Source: Deferribacteraceae bacterium (lineage in GTDB: Bacteria > Chrysiogenota > Deferribacteres > Deferribacterales > JAISNW01). Taken from it: a stretch of 13,890 nt of DNA. The position numbers were made by a program, and so were the translations under genes. The DNA is taken from positions 1 through 13,890 of the forward strand of contig JAITJJ010000042.1 in assembly GCA_031278965.1 (NCBI GenBank). The letters run 5' to 3'. Positions 1 to 6,377 of this stretch are shown here, piece after piece (position 1 is the first letter of the stretch; every line of letters begins with the position of its first letter). A model generated the notes under the pieces. The model ran no database searches and was not told the origin of the DNA. It saw only the letters and a list, made by a program, of their open reading frames with translations.

Positions 1-1316
1 GCGCTCATTATCTGCTCGCTTTCGGTTTTTGGAATATACTTTTGACCGTTTCCCGTATACTTCCCCACAATCCGCGGTTTTACCGCTGCCCCGCCGTTAC
101 CTATGGCGGCGTAATACCGGACAATCTGCAAAGGGGTCACCATAACCTCTTGCCCTATGGATAAGGACGCAAGGGAGAGCCCAGACCAGTTTTTAGGCTC
201 TCTGAGTATTCCCGTTTCCTCTGAAACCCCCTCAATTCCAGTCTTCACACCGAAACCGGAGTGGGATAAGAATTTATAAAACGCTTCGCTTCCCACATTT
301 CTGGTGAGTTGGACCGTGCCGATATTGCTTGATTTGGCAAATATGTCCTGCTGAGTGAGGCTGTTATAGAGGTATACGTCTTTTATTTTATGACCGTAAA
401 GGTCTACGGCTGAAGAGGTGTTTATCTTCTCCCCCGCGCGATATAACCCCTTTTCTATAAGATAGCCGAAACTTATCCCTTTAAAGATTGACCCTGGTTC
501 AAAGAGAAAAGTTGACATAAAATTTTTGTCCGCTTCTTCTTTATCCGCCGATAAACCGGAGTAAACCACTATCTCTCCGGTTTTAATATCCATAGCAAGT
601 GCTATTGCGCGTTTGGCTTTATATTCAAGCATATCTTGAGCCAAAAGCCTGTCAACAGTGGCTTGCAGTTCAATATCAACCGTTAAATAAACCTTGCTGT
701 CAGGTTCTGTTCTTAATGGCGTATCGTCAAATATTATAAGTTTGTCTCTGGAATCCCTTATTATGTTGGCGGGGATAACCTTTCCCTTTAGGGTTTTCTC
801 TTTATAATATTCAATCCCGCTTAAACCTTGATTGTCAGTCCCGGTTATCCCAATTATTCCCGCAAGCATCCCCTTTTCAGGATAAAGGCGAGCATCCTCC
901 AAAACAAAGTTTATCCCCGCAACCGCCTCTTTTATCCTTTCTGCCTCATCTATCGGAAGACGGCGTTCAATCCATACAAAATTGCTCTTTTCCTGTATCC
1001 GCTTCTCCGTGGCCGAAGCGATTATTATCCCGTTTGCCTTAAGGGATTTTATAAGCCCGTCCGCATCATCTATATTTTTTCCGAATAGATAGAGCGATGC
1101 CATCTTGCGGTTTATCGCAAGGTTTTTCCCCGTCCGATCCAATATCAAACCGCGGTCTTTGCTGAAAGAGATCCGCGCTGTGGATTGGGCGGTTACCAAC
1201 TTGTCATAAAAATCATAGTTCAGTACTTGCAGATAAAATAATCTGGCAAGACACACCGATATAAAAGCGGCGCCCGCTAAGCTAAAGATCTTTAGGAGAA
1301 GTTTATCGCTCAGCAT
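1..1316 (-). CDS. ftsI: Class B penicillin-binding protein FtsI/PBP2-type, C-terminus outside window
   Basis: Septal peptidoglycan transpeptidase that cross-links stem peptides at the division site. My translation of the minus strand from ATG at 1316 gives about 438 uninterrupted codons running off the left edge. Residues about 8-28 form a membrane anchor, followed by the RGLILDRTGKNLA motif of class B PBPs (the RGxIxDRxG signature at the start of the pedestal domain). Further on come the active-site SxxK as PGSIFK and the SxN as KSSN, followed by the conserved LSIGQE region; the KTG box must lie beyond base 1. Start: an AGGAGGGG ribosome site lies 8-9 nt upstream, inside a repeat that also holds the ftsL C-terminal codons. 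It sits last in the mraZ-rsmH-ftsL order, the classical dcw position of ftsI. Identity as a class B PBP is near certain; division-specific FtsI rather than another class B PBP follows from position. Confidence 0.93.
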   Translation of the reverse strand, partial: MLSDKLLLKIFSLAGAAFISVCLARLFYLQVLNYDFYDKLVTAQSTARISFSKDRGLILDRTGKNLAINRKMASLYLFGKNIDDADGLIKSLKANGIIIASATEKRIQEKSNFVWIERRLPIDEAERIKEAVAGINFVLEDARLYPEKGMLAGIIGITGTDNQGLSGIEYYKEKTLKGKVIPANIIRDSRDKLIIFDDTPLRTEPDSKVYLTVDIELQATVDRLLAQDMLEYKAKRAIALAMDIKTGEIVVYSGLSADKEEADKNFMSTFLFEPGSIFKGISFGYLIEKGLYRAGEKINTSSAVDLYGHKIKDVYLYNSLTQQDIFAKSSNIGTVQLTRNVGSEAFYKFLSHSGFGVKTGIEGVSEETGILREPKNWSGLSLASLSIGQEVMVTPLQIVRYYAAIGNGGAAVKPRIVGKYTGNGQKYIPKTESEQIMS

Positions 1317-1342
1317 TGAAAGTTTTCCCCTCCTGCCTTAAA
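1301..1342 (-). repeat. Copy A of duplicated ftsL/ftsI junction repeat
   Basis: About 42 bp matching 1486-1527 with only about five mismatches. On the minus strand it carries AGGAGGGG, an ATG that starts ftsI, and, in the frame of ftsL, codons for KTFNAER followed by TAA. It therefore still encodes an ftsL-like C-terminus although ftsL itself ends 185 bp upstream in the other copy. Confidence 0.85.
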
Positions 1343-1485
1343 GCCAGGGTGTTGAAAAAGTGTATAATATGCTGCTTGTCTTAAACGATTCCAAATTTGC
1401 GCGGATGCGGACATGCGCCACCGTAGCGCAATCTTTATGTGGGAGAAAGGTGGAAAGGGGACCAGCCCCCTTTCTAAGCAATCTT
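1343..1485 (-). repeat. Inserted 143-bp segment between the two junction repeats, with hairpins
   Basis: Segment separating ftsL from ftsI. It contains a perfect 8-bp stem at 1453-1474 (GAAAGGGG/CCCCTTTC, 6-nt loop) and an inverted repeat TTGCGC/GCGCAA at 1397-1402 and 1426-1431 with a nested TGCGC/GCGCA. An open frame of 63 codons starts at an ATG in copy B (1501) with a good ribosome site and ends in copy A at 1310; it resembles nothing I know and is probably a by-product of the duplication. The segment has no transposase; origin as a small mobile or intergenic repeat is inference. Confidence 0.55.
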
Positions 1486-1527
1486 GTTTATCTCTCAACA
1501 TTGAAAGTTTTCCCCTCCTGTTTTAAA
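1486..1527 (-). repeat. Copy B of duplicated ftsL/ftsI junction repeat
   Basis: Direct repeat of 1301-1342 at an offset of 185 bp. It contains the real 3' end of the ftsL-like gene (KTFNVER, TAA at 1488-1490) and an orphan ATG at 1501 that corresponds to the ftsI start (MLRDK here, MLSDK in copy A). Both overlapping reading frames are preserved in both copies. Confidence 0.85.
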
Positions 1528-1784
1528 ACAAACCCTTTTTGCGCCGCAATGGAAAAGAGTTTGTCTTTGCTGATATAATTAAGCCTCTCCCCCTCTGTTA
1601 CCTCCAGGGTTAGTTTTTTCAACTCAATCTGTTTTGCCAAAGAGGAGAGTTCATAGCCTTTGCTTATGCATTTGCCCCGAACAAGCCCCATGGCAAACAC
1701 TTCGGCGCAGAGCAGAAGGAAGAAGAGGAGAGTTACCCCTTTCAGCCACCCGCCTTTAAAGCCATTATTTCTATTTTTTCCCAT
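1488..1784 (-). CDS. ftsL: FtsL-like small bitopic division protein
   Basis: A 98-residue protein with a basic N-terminus (MGKNRNN...), one transmembrane helix at about residues 15-35, and a periplasmic stretch (about 38-85) with heptad-like hydrophobic spacing, ending KTFNVER. This size and topology, and its place between rsmH and ftsI, are those of FtsL, which forms a coiled-coil complex with FtsB and FtsQ and activates FtsW/FtsI at the septum. FtsL sequences are poorly conserved, so the call rests on topology and synteny. A GAGGGG ribosome site precedes the ATG by 4 nt; 27 nt separate it from rsmH. Its last codons lie in a direct repeat shared with the ftsI start, so the ancestral gene probably overlapped ftsI. 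Confidence 0.8.
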   Translation of the reverse strand: MGKNRNNGFKGGWLKGVTLLFFLLLCAEVFAMGLVRGKCISKGYELSSLAKQIELKKLTLEVTEGERLNYISKDKLFSIAAQKGFVLKQEGKTFNVER

Positions 1785-1811
1785 AAACCCCTCTTTAAAT
1801 ATATCTGTTAA

Positions 1812-2732
1812 TTAAATCCTTTCTGCCGCCCGCAGCTTTGCGCTCCTTGAAAGCGGATTCTCTTTTATCTCCCTATCGGACGGGGTAATCGGTTTTTTTG
1901 TTAAAGTCTTAAAGACGGGAACTTTGCCGCAAACACAGATCGGAAATTCTGGAGGGCAAGAGCAGGGGCTTTTATATCTATGCAGATACTCTTTAACAAG
2001 CCTATCCTCTAAGGAGTGAAAAGATATAAAAGCAACCCTGCCCCCTTTTTCCACACATTTTCCTATCTCCCTGAGGAGGCTTTCCGCCGCTTCAAGCTCC
2101 CCATTCACATGGATACGCAGGGCTTGAAAAGTTTTGGTGGCGGGGTGTTGGTTCTGCTTGTGAAACTTCTTTGGCACCGCCTGTTTTATTACGGAGGCAA
2201 GGTCTAGGGTGTTTTCAAACGGATGCAGGTTACGGCGGCTGACGATATGGTAGGCGATACGTTTAAAAAACCTCTCCTCGCCATACTTATAGATTATCTC
2301 GGCAAGCTGGGATTCGCTATACCTGTTTACAACATCCACAGCGCTTTCACCGCTTTCGTAATCCATTCTCATATCTATCCTGCCGTCAAGTTTGAAGGAG
2401 AAACCTCTTTGCGGAGCGGAGAGCTGTTCTGAAGAAACTCCAAAATCTGCATAAAGCCCGTCTGCTTTATCTATCCCAAGCCCTTTCAATATTGAGCCGA
2501 TATCTTTAAAGTTCCCCCTTACCACCTCCGCGTTGGGGTTGCCCTTAAATCTTTCTTTAAGGCGTTCAACCGCATCGGGATCTCTCTCTATTATAATAAG
2601 CCGCCCGGCGGTGAGTTTTGAGAGAACTTCTTCCGCATGTCCGCCCGCGCCCCCGGTACAATCCACATATATGCCGCCGCTCTTTATATTTAAGAGTTCC
2701 AACAGCTCCCTTCTAAGAACCGGAATATGCAT
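1812..2732 (-). CDS. rsmH: 16S rRNA (cytosine-1402 N4)-methyltransferase RsmH (MraW)
   Basis: SAM-dependent methyltransferase that modifies C1402 in the decoding centre of 16S rRNA. At 306 residues it is normal for the family. Visible motifs are the SAM-binding DCTGGAGGH (residues 24-32), the IIIERDPDA strand-end (47-55), DFGVSSEQL followed by the conserved PQRGFSF (96-113), the ALRIHVNGELEA segment, the ISFHSLEDRLVK block and the C-terminal TKKPITPS...NPLSRSAKLRAAER tail. A CPCSCPPEFPICVCGK-type Cys cluster near the C-terminus is also usual. An AGGAG site lies 6 nt before the ATG, and the gene begins 9 nt after the mraZ stop, so it is cotranscribed with it. Confidence 0.97.
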   Translation of the reverse strand: MHIPVLRRELLELLNIKSGGIYVDCTGGAGGHAEEVLSKLTAGRLIIIERDPDAVERLKERFKGNPNAEVVRGNFKDIGSILKGLGIDKADGLYADFGVSSEQLSAPQRGFSFKLDGRIDMRMDYESGESAVDVVNRYSESQLAEIIYKYGEERFFKRIAYHIVSRRNLHPFENTLDLASVIKQAVPKKFHKQNQHPATKTFQALRIHVNGELEAAESLLREIGKCVEKGGRVAFISFHSLEDRLVKEYLHRYKSPCSCPPEFPICVCGKVPVFKTLTKKPITPSDREIKENPLSRSAKLRAAERI

Positions 2733-2741
2733 ACAAAACTC

Positions 2742-3173
2742 CTATAGCTCAAATTCGCCATATTCCGGTGACAGCTCTTCGCTGTCTATCTCTTCGCTGC
2801 TTACTTCCTGCCACGCACCTGAATCCCAAATTTCAAAGAGCCCGTCCCCCATACCCAAAAATACGCACTCGGATGAAAAACGCTCCCTAAACTCCGCAGG
2901 AAGGAGAACGCGCCCGTTATTATCTATCTCCACCTCCATGGAGTTTGCGCTTATCTTCCGTTTTGCATAGCGGTCAGACTTGGTTTTGGTGGGGAGTGCA
3001 TTGAAAAATTTCCACCAATCTTCGGTGGGATAGGCCTGCACGCAAGCGGAAGTCTTACGCAGAACTATCCTGTCCTCTGAACGGACAGACTTCAGGTTTT
3101 CCCTAAATTTGGAAGGGATGCTTACTCTCCCGTTCGCGTTGATAGCATGAACAAATTTCCCGCTGAAACCCAA
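2742..3173 (-). CDS. mraZ: Transcriptional regulator MraZ
   Basis: DNA-binding regulator of the dcw cluster, 143 residues, with two AbrB-like SpoVT/MraZ half-domains: N-terminal FVHAINANGRVSIPSKFRENL (DxxGRxxxP-type motif, with N in place of the first D) and central VEIDNNGRVLLPAEFRERF. MraZ forms a ring-shaped oligomer and usually binds repeats upstream of its own gene. The conserved N-terminus places the start at a TTG (3173), preceded by GAGGCGG. The tail after residue about 125 is rich in Glu and Ser. It is the first gene of the dcw cluster and follows a recognisable promoter at 3248-3276. Confidence 0.95.
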   Translation of the reverse strand: MGFSGKFVHAINANGRVSIPSKFRENLKSVRSEDRIVLRKTSACVQAYPTEDWWKFFNALPTKTKSDRYAKRKISANSMEVEIDNNGRVLLPAEFRERFSSECVFLGMGDGLFEIWDSGAWQEVSSEEIDSEELSPEYGEFEL

Positions 3174-3211
3174 AATCCCGCCTCAAAAAATATTTTATCG
3201 CCTATACCTTT

Positions 3212-3250
3212 TTATGACATATCATGACAAAAAAGGATATTATCATGACA
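3212..3250 (-). promoter_or_regulatory. Candidate operator: three phased ATGACA repeats
   Basis: ATGACA occurs on the plus strand at 3214, 3224 and 3245, the last two as ATCATGACA. The offsets are 10 and 21 bp, close to one and two helical turns, so the copies lie on the same face. The last copy overlaps the proposed mraZ -10. They do not match the TGGG-type boxes known for MraZ in other bacteria. The role is inferred. Confidence 0.4.
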
Positions 3251-3298
3251 TTAGCCTTATTTATAGTGTGCGTCAAGGGAAAAAAATATTTTTTTTGA
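3248..3298 (-). promoter_or_regulatory. Putative mraZ promoter with UP-like A/T tract
   Basis: On the minus strand TTGACG (3271-3276), a 17-nt spacer and TAATGT (3248-3253). Just upstream of the -35 lies an AAAAAATATTTTTTT tract (about 3280-3298), in the position and composition of an UP element. The -10 matches the consensus poorly, the -35 well. The leader before mraZ is about 70 nt. Confidence 0.55.
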
Positions 3299-3397
3299 GA
3301 TATACTCCGGAGATCGTGATCGTCCGTTGAAGTTAAAAGTATTTTCGCCAGCAGAGTGTCAAGAGAGAAAGCGGAAGCCGATAAGATAGAGTTTGTT

Positions 3398-3563
3398 CGG
3401 TGGTATATTTTTAAAAGAAAAGAGAGAAGAATAAAGGTATGCGATAACACAAGCGAGAGCTCTGTCAAGGTTTGCGCAGCAACTTCACAGGGGCTTCACC
3501 TTGACAGAGAGATATCTTGTGTTATCCTCCAAGACCTTTATTCTCTTTTCTTCTAAAAATATG
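3398..3563. mobile_element. MITE-like long inverted repeat (166 bp)
   Basis: Two arms (about 3403-3471 and 3498-3563) are reverse complements at roughly 80% identity with small gaps. Shared blocks are CTGTCAAGGT, GATAACACAA, GAATAAAGGT and the A-rich AGAAAAGAGA, plus outer TATTTTTA. The central unpaired loop is 26 nt (3472-3497). The seven bases GTTTGTT occur directly outside both ends (3391-3397 and 3564-3570), as a target-site duplication would. There is no transposase or convincing frame inside. A non-autonomous transposon is the best reading; a long hairpin RNA is the alternative. Confidence 0.55.
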
Positions 3564-3603
3564 GTTTGTTTATAATGACTTATAAAGAAGTATTAATAAA
3601 TAT

Positions 3604-3633
3604 TTGAAGTTATCGGCGGTCCTCTTGTATAAT
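3604..3633 (+). promoter_or_regulatory. Plus-strand promoter without an evident gene
   Basis: TTGAAG (3604-3609), an 18-nt spacer and a perfect TATAAT (3628-3633). It points rightward, against all genes in the window, into a region with only a 13-codon frame and hairpins. A TATAAT with no good -35 is also present at 3571-3576. Confidence 0.45.
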
Positions 3634-3670
3634 TATTTTGACCAAAAAAAAAGATAGGAAGGTGACGCCG

Positions 3671-3712
3671 ATGTATAAATATTACAATATTATGTGCATT
3701 AAAAAAAGTTAA
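3671..3712 (+). CDS. Possible 13-residue leader peptide or gene remnant
   Basis: ATG at 3671 with a GGAAGG ribosome site 8 nt upstream (3658-3663), encoding MYKYYNIMCIKKS and ending at TAA 3710-3712. It lies about 35 bp downstream of the plus-strand promoter at 3604-3633. No family is recognisable. It could be a leader peptide, the 5' remnant of a lost gene, or chance. Confidence 0.2.
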   Translation: MYKYYNIMCIKKS

Positions 3713-3897
3713 AATCTGGGGGAATAGCCCTGATAGCTTTTATCAGCAAAAACAGCCCATAATCCCTGATAATAAAAGCTTACAGCTTTATTGACCGCAA
3801 AAGCCAGGGTATGTTGCAATCAGGCGAATTTTGCAAAACTTTCACAGAGGGTTTTTATTGGAGGGATAAGATCAGAAAAGAAATGCCGTATGAACCT
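3713..3897. other. Gene-free spacer with two small hairpins
   Basis: No gene seen. Two inverted repeats lie here: CTGATA-GCTTT-TATCAG (3730-3746) and AATAAAAGCT-TAC-AGCTTTATT (3771-3792). Both contain AAAGCT flanked by CTGATA, and each follows a similar phrase (AGCCCTGATA, ATCCCTGATA), so they may be copies of one another. Read on the minus strand they follow the ABC operon and might weakly terminate it, but neither has a proper U-tract. Confidence 0.4.
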
Positions 3898-4590
3898 TTA
3901 GGTTAATACTCCGTTTTTCATCTGGTACTCCCTTCCGCATTTGGCGGCTGCCTCCCGGTCGTGGGTTACCATAAGCACAGCAACGCCTTCCCTTGCTATA
4001 TCGGATAAGATATTTACAATATTTTCCGCCGTTTCTTCGTCCAGATCGCTTGTAGGTTCGTCTGCAATCAGAAGTTTAGGAGAGGAGAGGAGGGCGCGGG
4101 CTATGGATACCCGCCTAAGCTCGCCGCCTGAGAGACGGGACGGATATTGGCGTTTAAGGTGGGCTATCCCCACTTTTTTCATCGCCTTTAAAATATCTTT
4201 CGGAGAGCTTTTTCGCCTTCTGTCAAGCCATTCAGGGATAAGGATATTCTCATAAACCGTAAAGTTTGGCAGAACGCTTAATCCCTGCATAATATAGCCT
4301 AGTCCGTTGCATCTTAAAGCGGACAGTTCCCTATCCGTCATCTTTTTGTAACTTTTCCCCTCAAAAAATACTTCACCCTCATCTGGAGTCATCAGGCCCG
4401 CTAAAATATTCATCAAAGTGCTTTTCCCGCTTCCGCTTCGTCCGGTTATCCCTATAAATTCCCCAGGATTAATGGAGAGCGAAATATTGTCCGCCGCGCA
4501 AAACGGATTATCTCCGCGCTTATACGATTTTTTAATCCCTCTTGCCTCCAGCAGCACCCCTTTTGCAAATCTATCCTGCTCCCCCGTCAC
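3898..4590 (-). CDS. ABC transporter ATP-binding protein (LolD/MacB type)
   Basis: Cytoplasmic ATPase subunit, 230 residues, partner of the FtsX-like permease encoded just upstream. All nucleotide-binding motifs are intact: Walker A GRSGSGKS (50-57), Q-loop YIMQG (99-103), ABC signature LSGGELRRV (153-161), Walker B LLIADE (173-178) with the following D-loop SDLD, and the switch His in MVTHD (210). Its family (LolD, MacB, FtsE and related) powers mechanotransmission permeases rather than ordinary import. The ATG overlaps the permease stop as ATGA, so translation is coupled. The substrate cannot be read from the ATPase. Confidence 0.93.
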   Translation of the reverse strand: MTGEQDRFAKGVLLEARGIKKSYKRGDNPFCAADNISLSINPGEFIGITGRSGSGKSTLMNILAGLMTPDEGEVFFEGKSYKKMTDRELSALRCNGLGYIMQGLSVLPNFTVYENILIPEWLDRRRKSSPKDILKAMKKVGIAHLKRQYPSRLSGGELRRVSIARALLSSPKLLIADEPTSDLDEETAENIVNILSDIAREGVAVLMVTHDREAAAKCGREYQMKNGVLT

Positions 4591-5828
4591 CTTAAATCCT
4601 CCCGAATTATATCCATAGTATCTGTTTTTAAGATCTTCCCGAGAGAGAAAAGAGTGGCAAACGGTCCTGCTGCGGACGACAGAATAAAGGCAAAGAGAGC
4701 CGTAATCCCTGCTTTAAGCAGAGGGAGTTCCGCATAGGGGAGGTTTATGGACTTGCGCAGATAGGTTTCAAACGGGAAGACTATAAGAGCCGCCGCTATT
4801 ATCCCCACAAGGCTTGCAATAACGGATACGGCGCATGATTCCAACATAATTGTCCCCGCCAGTTTTTTCTTAGAGGCGCCTATGGAACGCAAAAGACCGA
4901 ATTCTCGCTTCCTCTCGCCTATAAAGGCGGAAAATAACACCGCCAATACTAAAAGGGAGATAAACCAGAGGGCGACGGATATGTTCCCTATAAAGTAAGT
5001 AACGGTTCTAAGTCCGCTTGAAACAGTGTTTATAATGCTGTTGGCGGGAACCGCCACGATTCCCGGATTATAGCCGTATTTAGCCTGAATGTTCCTCAAA
5101 ATTCCTGTGGGGGTTTCACCCTCAGCAGCGAGAACGGCAATGGTGGAGATGGCATTGTCCGGCGGGGGAACGGGTAGATATTCGTCCTCATATTCAATCC
5201 CCATTTCGGTAAAGGCCGCCTTGCGTATTTCATAGCCGTCAAGGGCTGCAGCTCTGGCGGCGGAAAGCGTCATAAAGATTGACGTGTCAAATCCTGTCCC
5301 GGTGTTCTCCATCTTTGCGGCGATACGGTAATCCCTGTTAAAAAACTTTACAGCATCTCCCACCTGCCCCATAATCATCCCGCCGACAACAATATCGTGC
5401 TCCTCCAACTTTGAGGGAAGTCCTGTTTTTATCCATGGGAGGATAAGAAAATCTGAAAGGGTGTCATACCCTATAAGTTGAACGGAGGCTGTACAGCATT
5501 CAGAATTGAGGGTTGCCACATAAAGTTGAGGAGATACGGAGGCAACGCCGTCAACGGAGGCGATCTTTTCAATCCATTCGGAATCCATATAAAATGAGGT
5601 AGGCTCCCCCCTCAGCAGAATCCCTTCCATCTCACGGTCATAACCTTCGGCAACAATAAGGAGATCAGCTCCAAGCCTCGCGGCAAGACCTTCCGCTCCC
5701 CTTTTAAGACATGAGGAAACGACTAAGCCGCCAAAAAGAACAGCAGCAAGAATAGCGGTAATCAACCCCAAAGTTGCCGTGCGGTATATGCGGCTTCTAA
5801 GGTTGCCGAAAACTATCCGCAAACTCAT
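4587..5828 (-). CDS. FtsX/MacB-type ABC transporter permease
   Basis: Inner-membrane protein of 413 residues with the four-helix FtsX/MacB plan: TM1 at about 17-39, a large extracytoplasmic domain (about 45-272), then three helices at about 276-303, 328-352 and 374-396. After TM2 comes the conserved cytoplasmic GERKREFGLLRSIGASKKKL segment, characteristic of this superfamily and the contact site for the ATPase. The periplasmic domain has a CC pair at 111-112. It overlaps the DUF4418 gene upstream and the ATPase downstream by 4 bp each (ATGA). Relatives export lipoproteins, macrolides or peptides or transmit conformational signals. No periplasmic adaptor or outer-membrane partner is encoded nearby, so the substrate is unknown. 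Confidence 0.9.
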   Translation of the reverse strand: MSLRIVFGNLRSRIYRTATLGLITAILAAVLFGGLVVSSCLKRGAEGLAARLGADLLIVAEGYDREMEGILLRGEPTSFYMDSEWIEKIASVDGVASVSPQLYVATLNSECCTASVQLIGYDTLSDFLILPWIKTGLPSKLEEHDIVVGGMIMGQVGDAVKFFNRDYRIAAKMENTGTGFDTSIFMTLSAARAAALDGYEIRKAAFTEMGIEYEDEYLPVPPPDNAISTIAVLAAEGETPTGILRNIQAKYGYNPGIVAVPANSIINTVSSGLRTVTYFIGNISVALWFISLLVLAVLFSAFIGERKREFGLLRSIGASKKKLAGTIMLESCAVSVIASLVGIIAAALIVFPFETYLRKSINLPYAELPLLKAGITALFAFILSSAAGPFATLFSLGKILKTDTMDIIREDLR

Positions 5829-6232
5829 CGTCCCTTTTTCCTGTAGCGGAGATAGAGGGCGTTCCCCGTAAAAAAGAGGATGACAAGCAAGCTAATCACC
5901 GTGAGGGCAGGAAATGCGGTTGTGCGGCACGCCATTTCGGGGTGGGAACACCCTCCTATCAGAAAGTTGGGGATAAGCAGCGCCAATACGCCCAACAGCG
6001 CAACGGATACGCTATAGGCAGCTCTGTATGCGGGATTCCTGCTGATAATAAGAAATATCCCTAAAACCGCTATGAGCGCACCTATACCTATCTCCGCCTG
6101 CCCGCTCCAATGACAGCGCATTATCGCACCGCCTGGGATAAGCCCGCATAATCTAAAGAGATATTGGGGTCCCAGAGCAATCAATCCGCCGGAGATTAAC
6201 GCTGCGACGGCGCTTACAATACGATTTTTCAT
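5825..6232 (-). CDS. DUF4418 family four-helix membrane protein
   Basis: A 135-residue integral membrane protein with four predicted helices (about 7-28, 46-64, 72-92, 106-127). Between helices lie two short polar segments with Cys and His: MRCHWSGQAEIGIG (C40, H41) and GGCSHPEMACRTT (C95, H97, M100, C102). This pattern matches what I know of the DUF4418 family, whose function is unknown and whose genes often sit beside FtsX-type permeases. The paired Cys/His/Met residues suggest metal binding or disulphides on one membrane face; that is inference. A GGAG site precedes the ATG. First gene of the operon with the permease and ATPase. Confidence 0.82.
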   Translation of the reverse strand: MKNRIVSAVAALISGGLIALGPQYLFRLCGLIPGGAIMRCHWSGQAEIGIGALIAVLGIFLIISRNPAYRAAYSVSVALLGVLALLIPNFLIGGCSHPEMACRTTAFPALTVISLLVILFFTGNALYLRYRKKGR

Positions 6233-6267
6233 AACTCTCCATATAATAGATTCAGATATAAAAACGA

Positions 6268-6307
6268 TATAAATAAATTAAAACTAATTTAGCCAACACT
6301 AACTTAG
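6268..6307 (-). promoter_or_regulatory. Candidate operator/promoter of the DUF4418-ABC operon
   Basis: Two copies of the 9-bp near-palindrome CTAANTTAG (CTAATTTAG at 6284-6292 and CTAACTTAG at 6299-6307), 15 bp centre to centre, lie 52-75 bp before the DUF4418 start. A weak promoter can be drawn through them on the minus strand: TTGGCT (6291-6296), 17 nt, TTTATA (6268-6273). The -35 overlaps the sites, as a repressor site would. Part of the motif resembles the half-site of DtxR-family metal regulators (TTAGGTTAG-type), but only loosely. Confidence 0.45.
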
Positions 6308-6377
6308 CACGGTTATATAACAAAATAAAGAAATATTTTTCGCTTAATGCTCGCCACCCGTCAACAGGGCGCTAAAA

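Noticed and set aside
2533..2970. 145-codon plus-strand frame antisense to rsmH and mraZ
   Set aside because: A shadow of two well-supported genes, rich in Ser and Pro, with no domain or ribosome site.
3155..3185. GGGA/TGGG groups around the mraZ start as MraZ boxes
   Set aside because: They lie within and at the start codon with irregular spacing, and follow from the conserved N-terminal codons and the ribosome site.
3202..3556. Frames at 3202-3468 (minus) and 3356-3556 (plus)
   Set aside because: They run through the inverted repeat and promoter region, have no family features, and are explained by the repeat structure.
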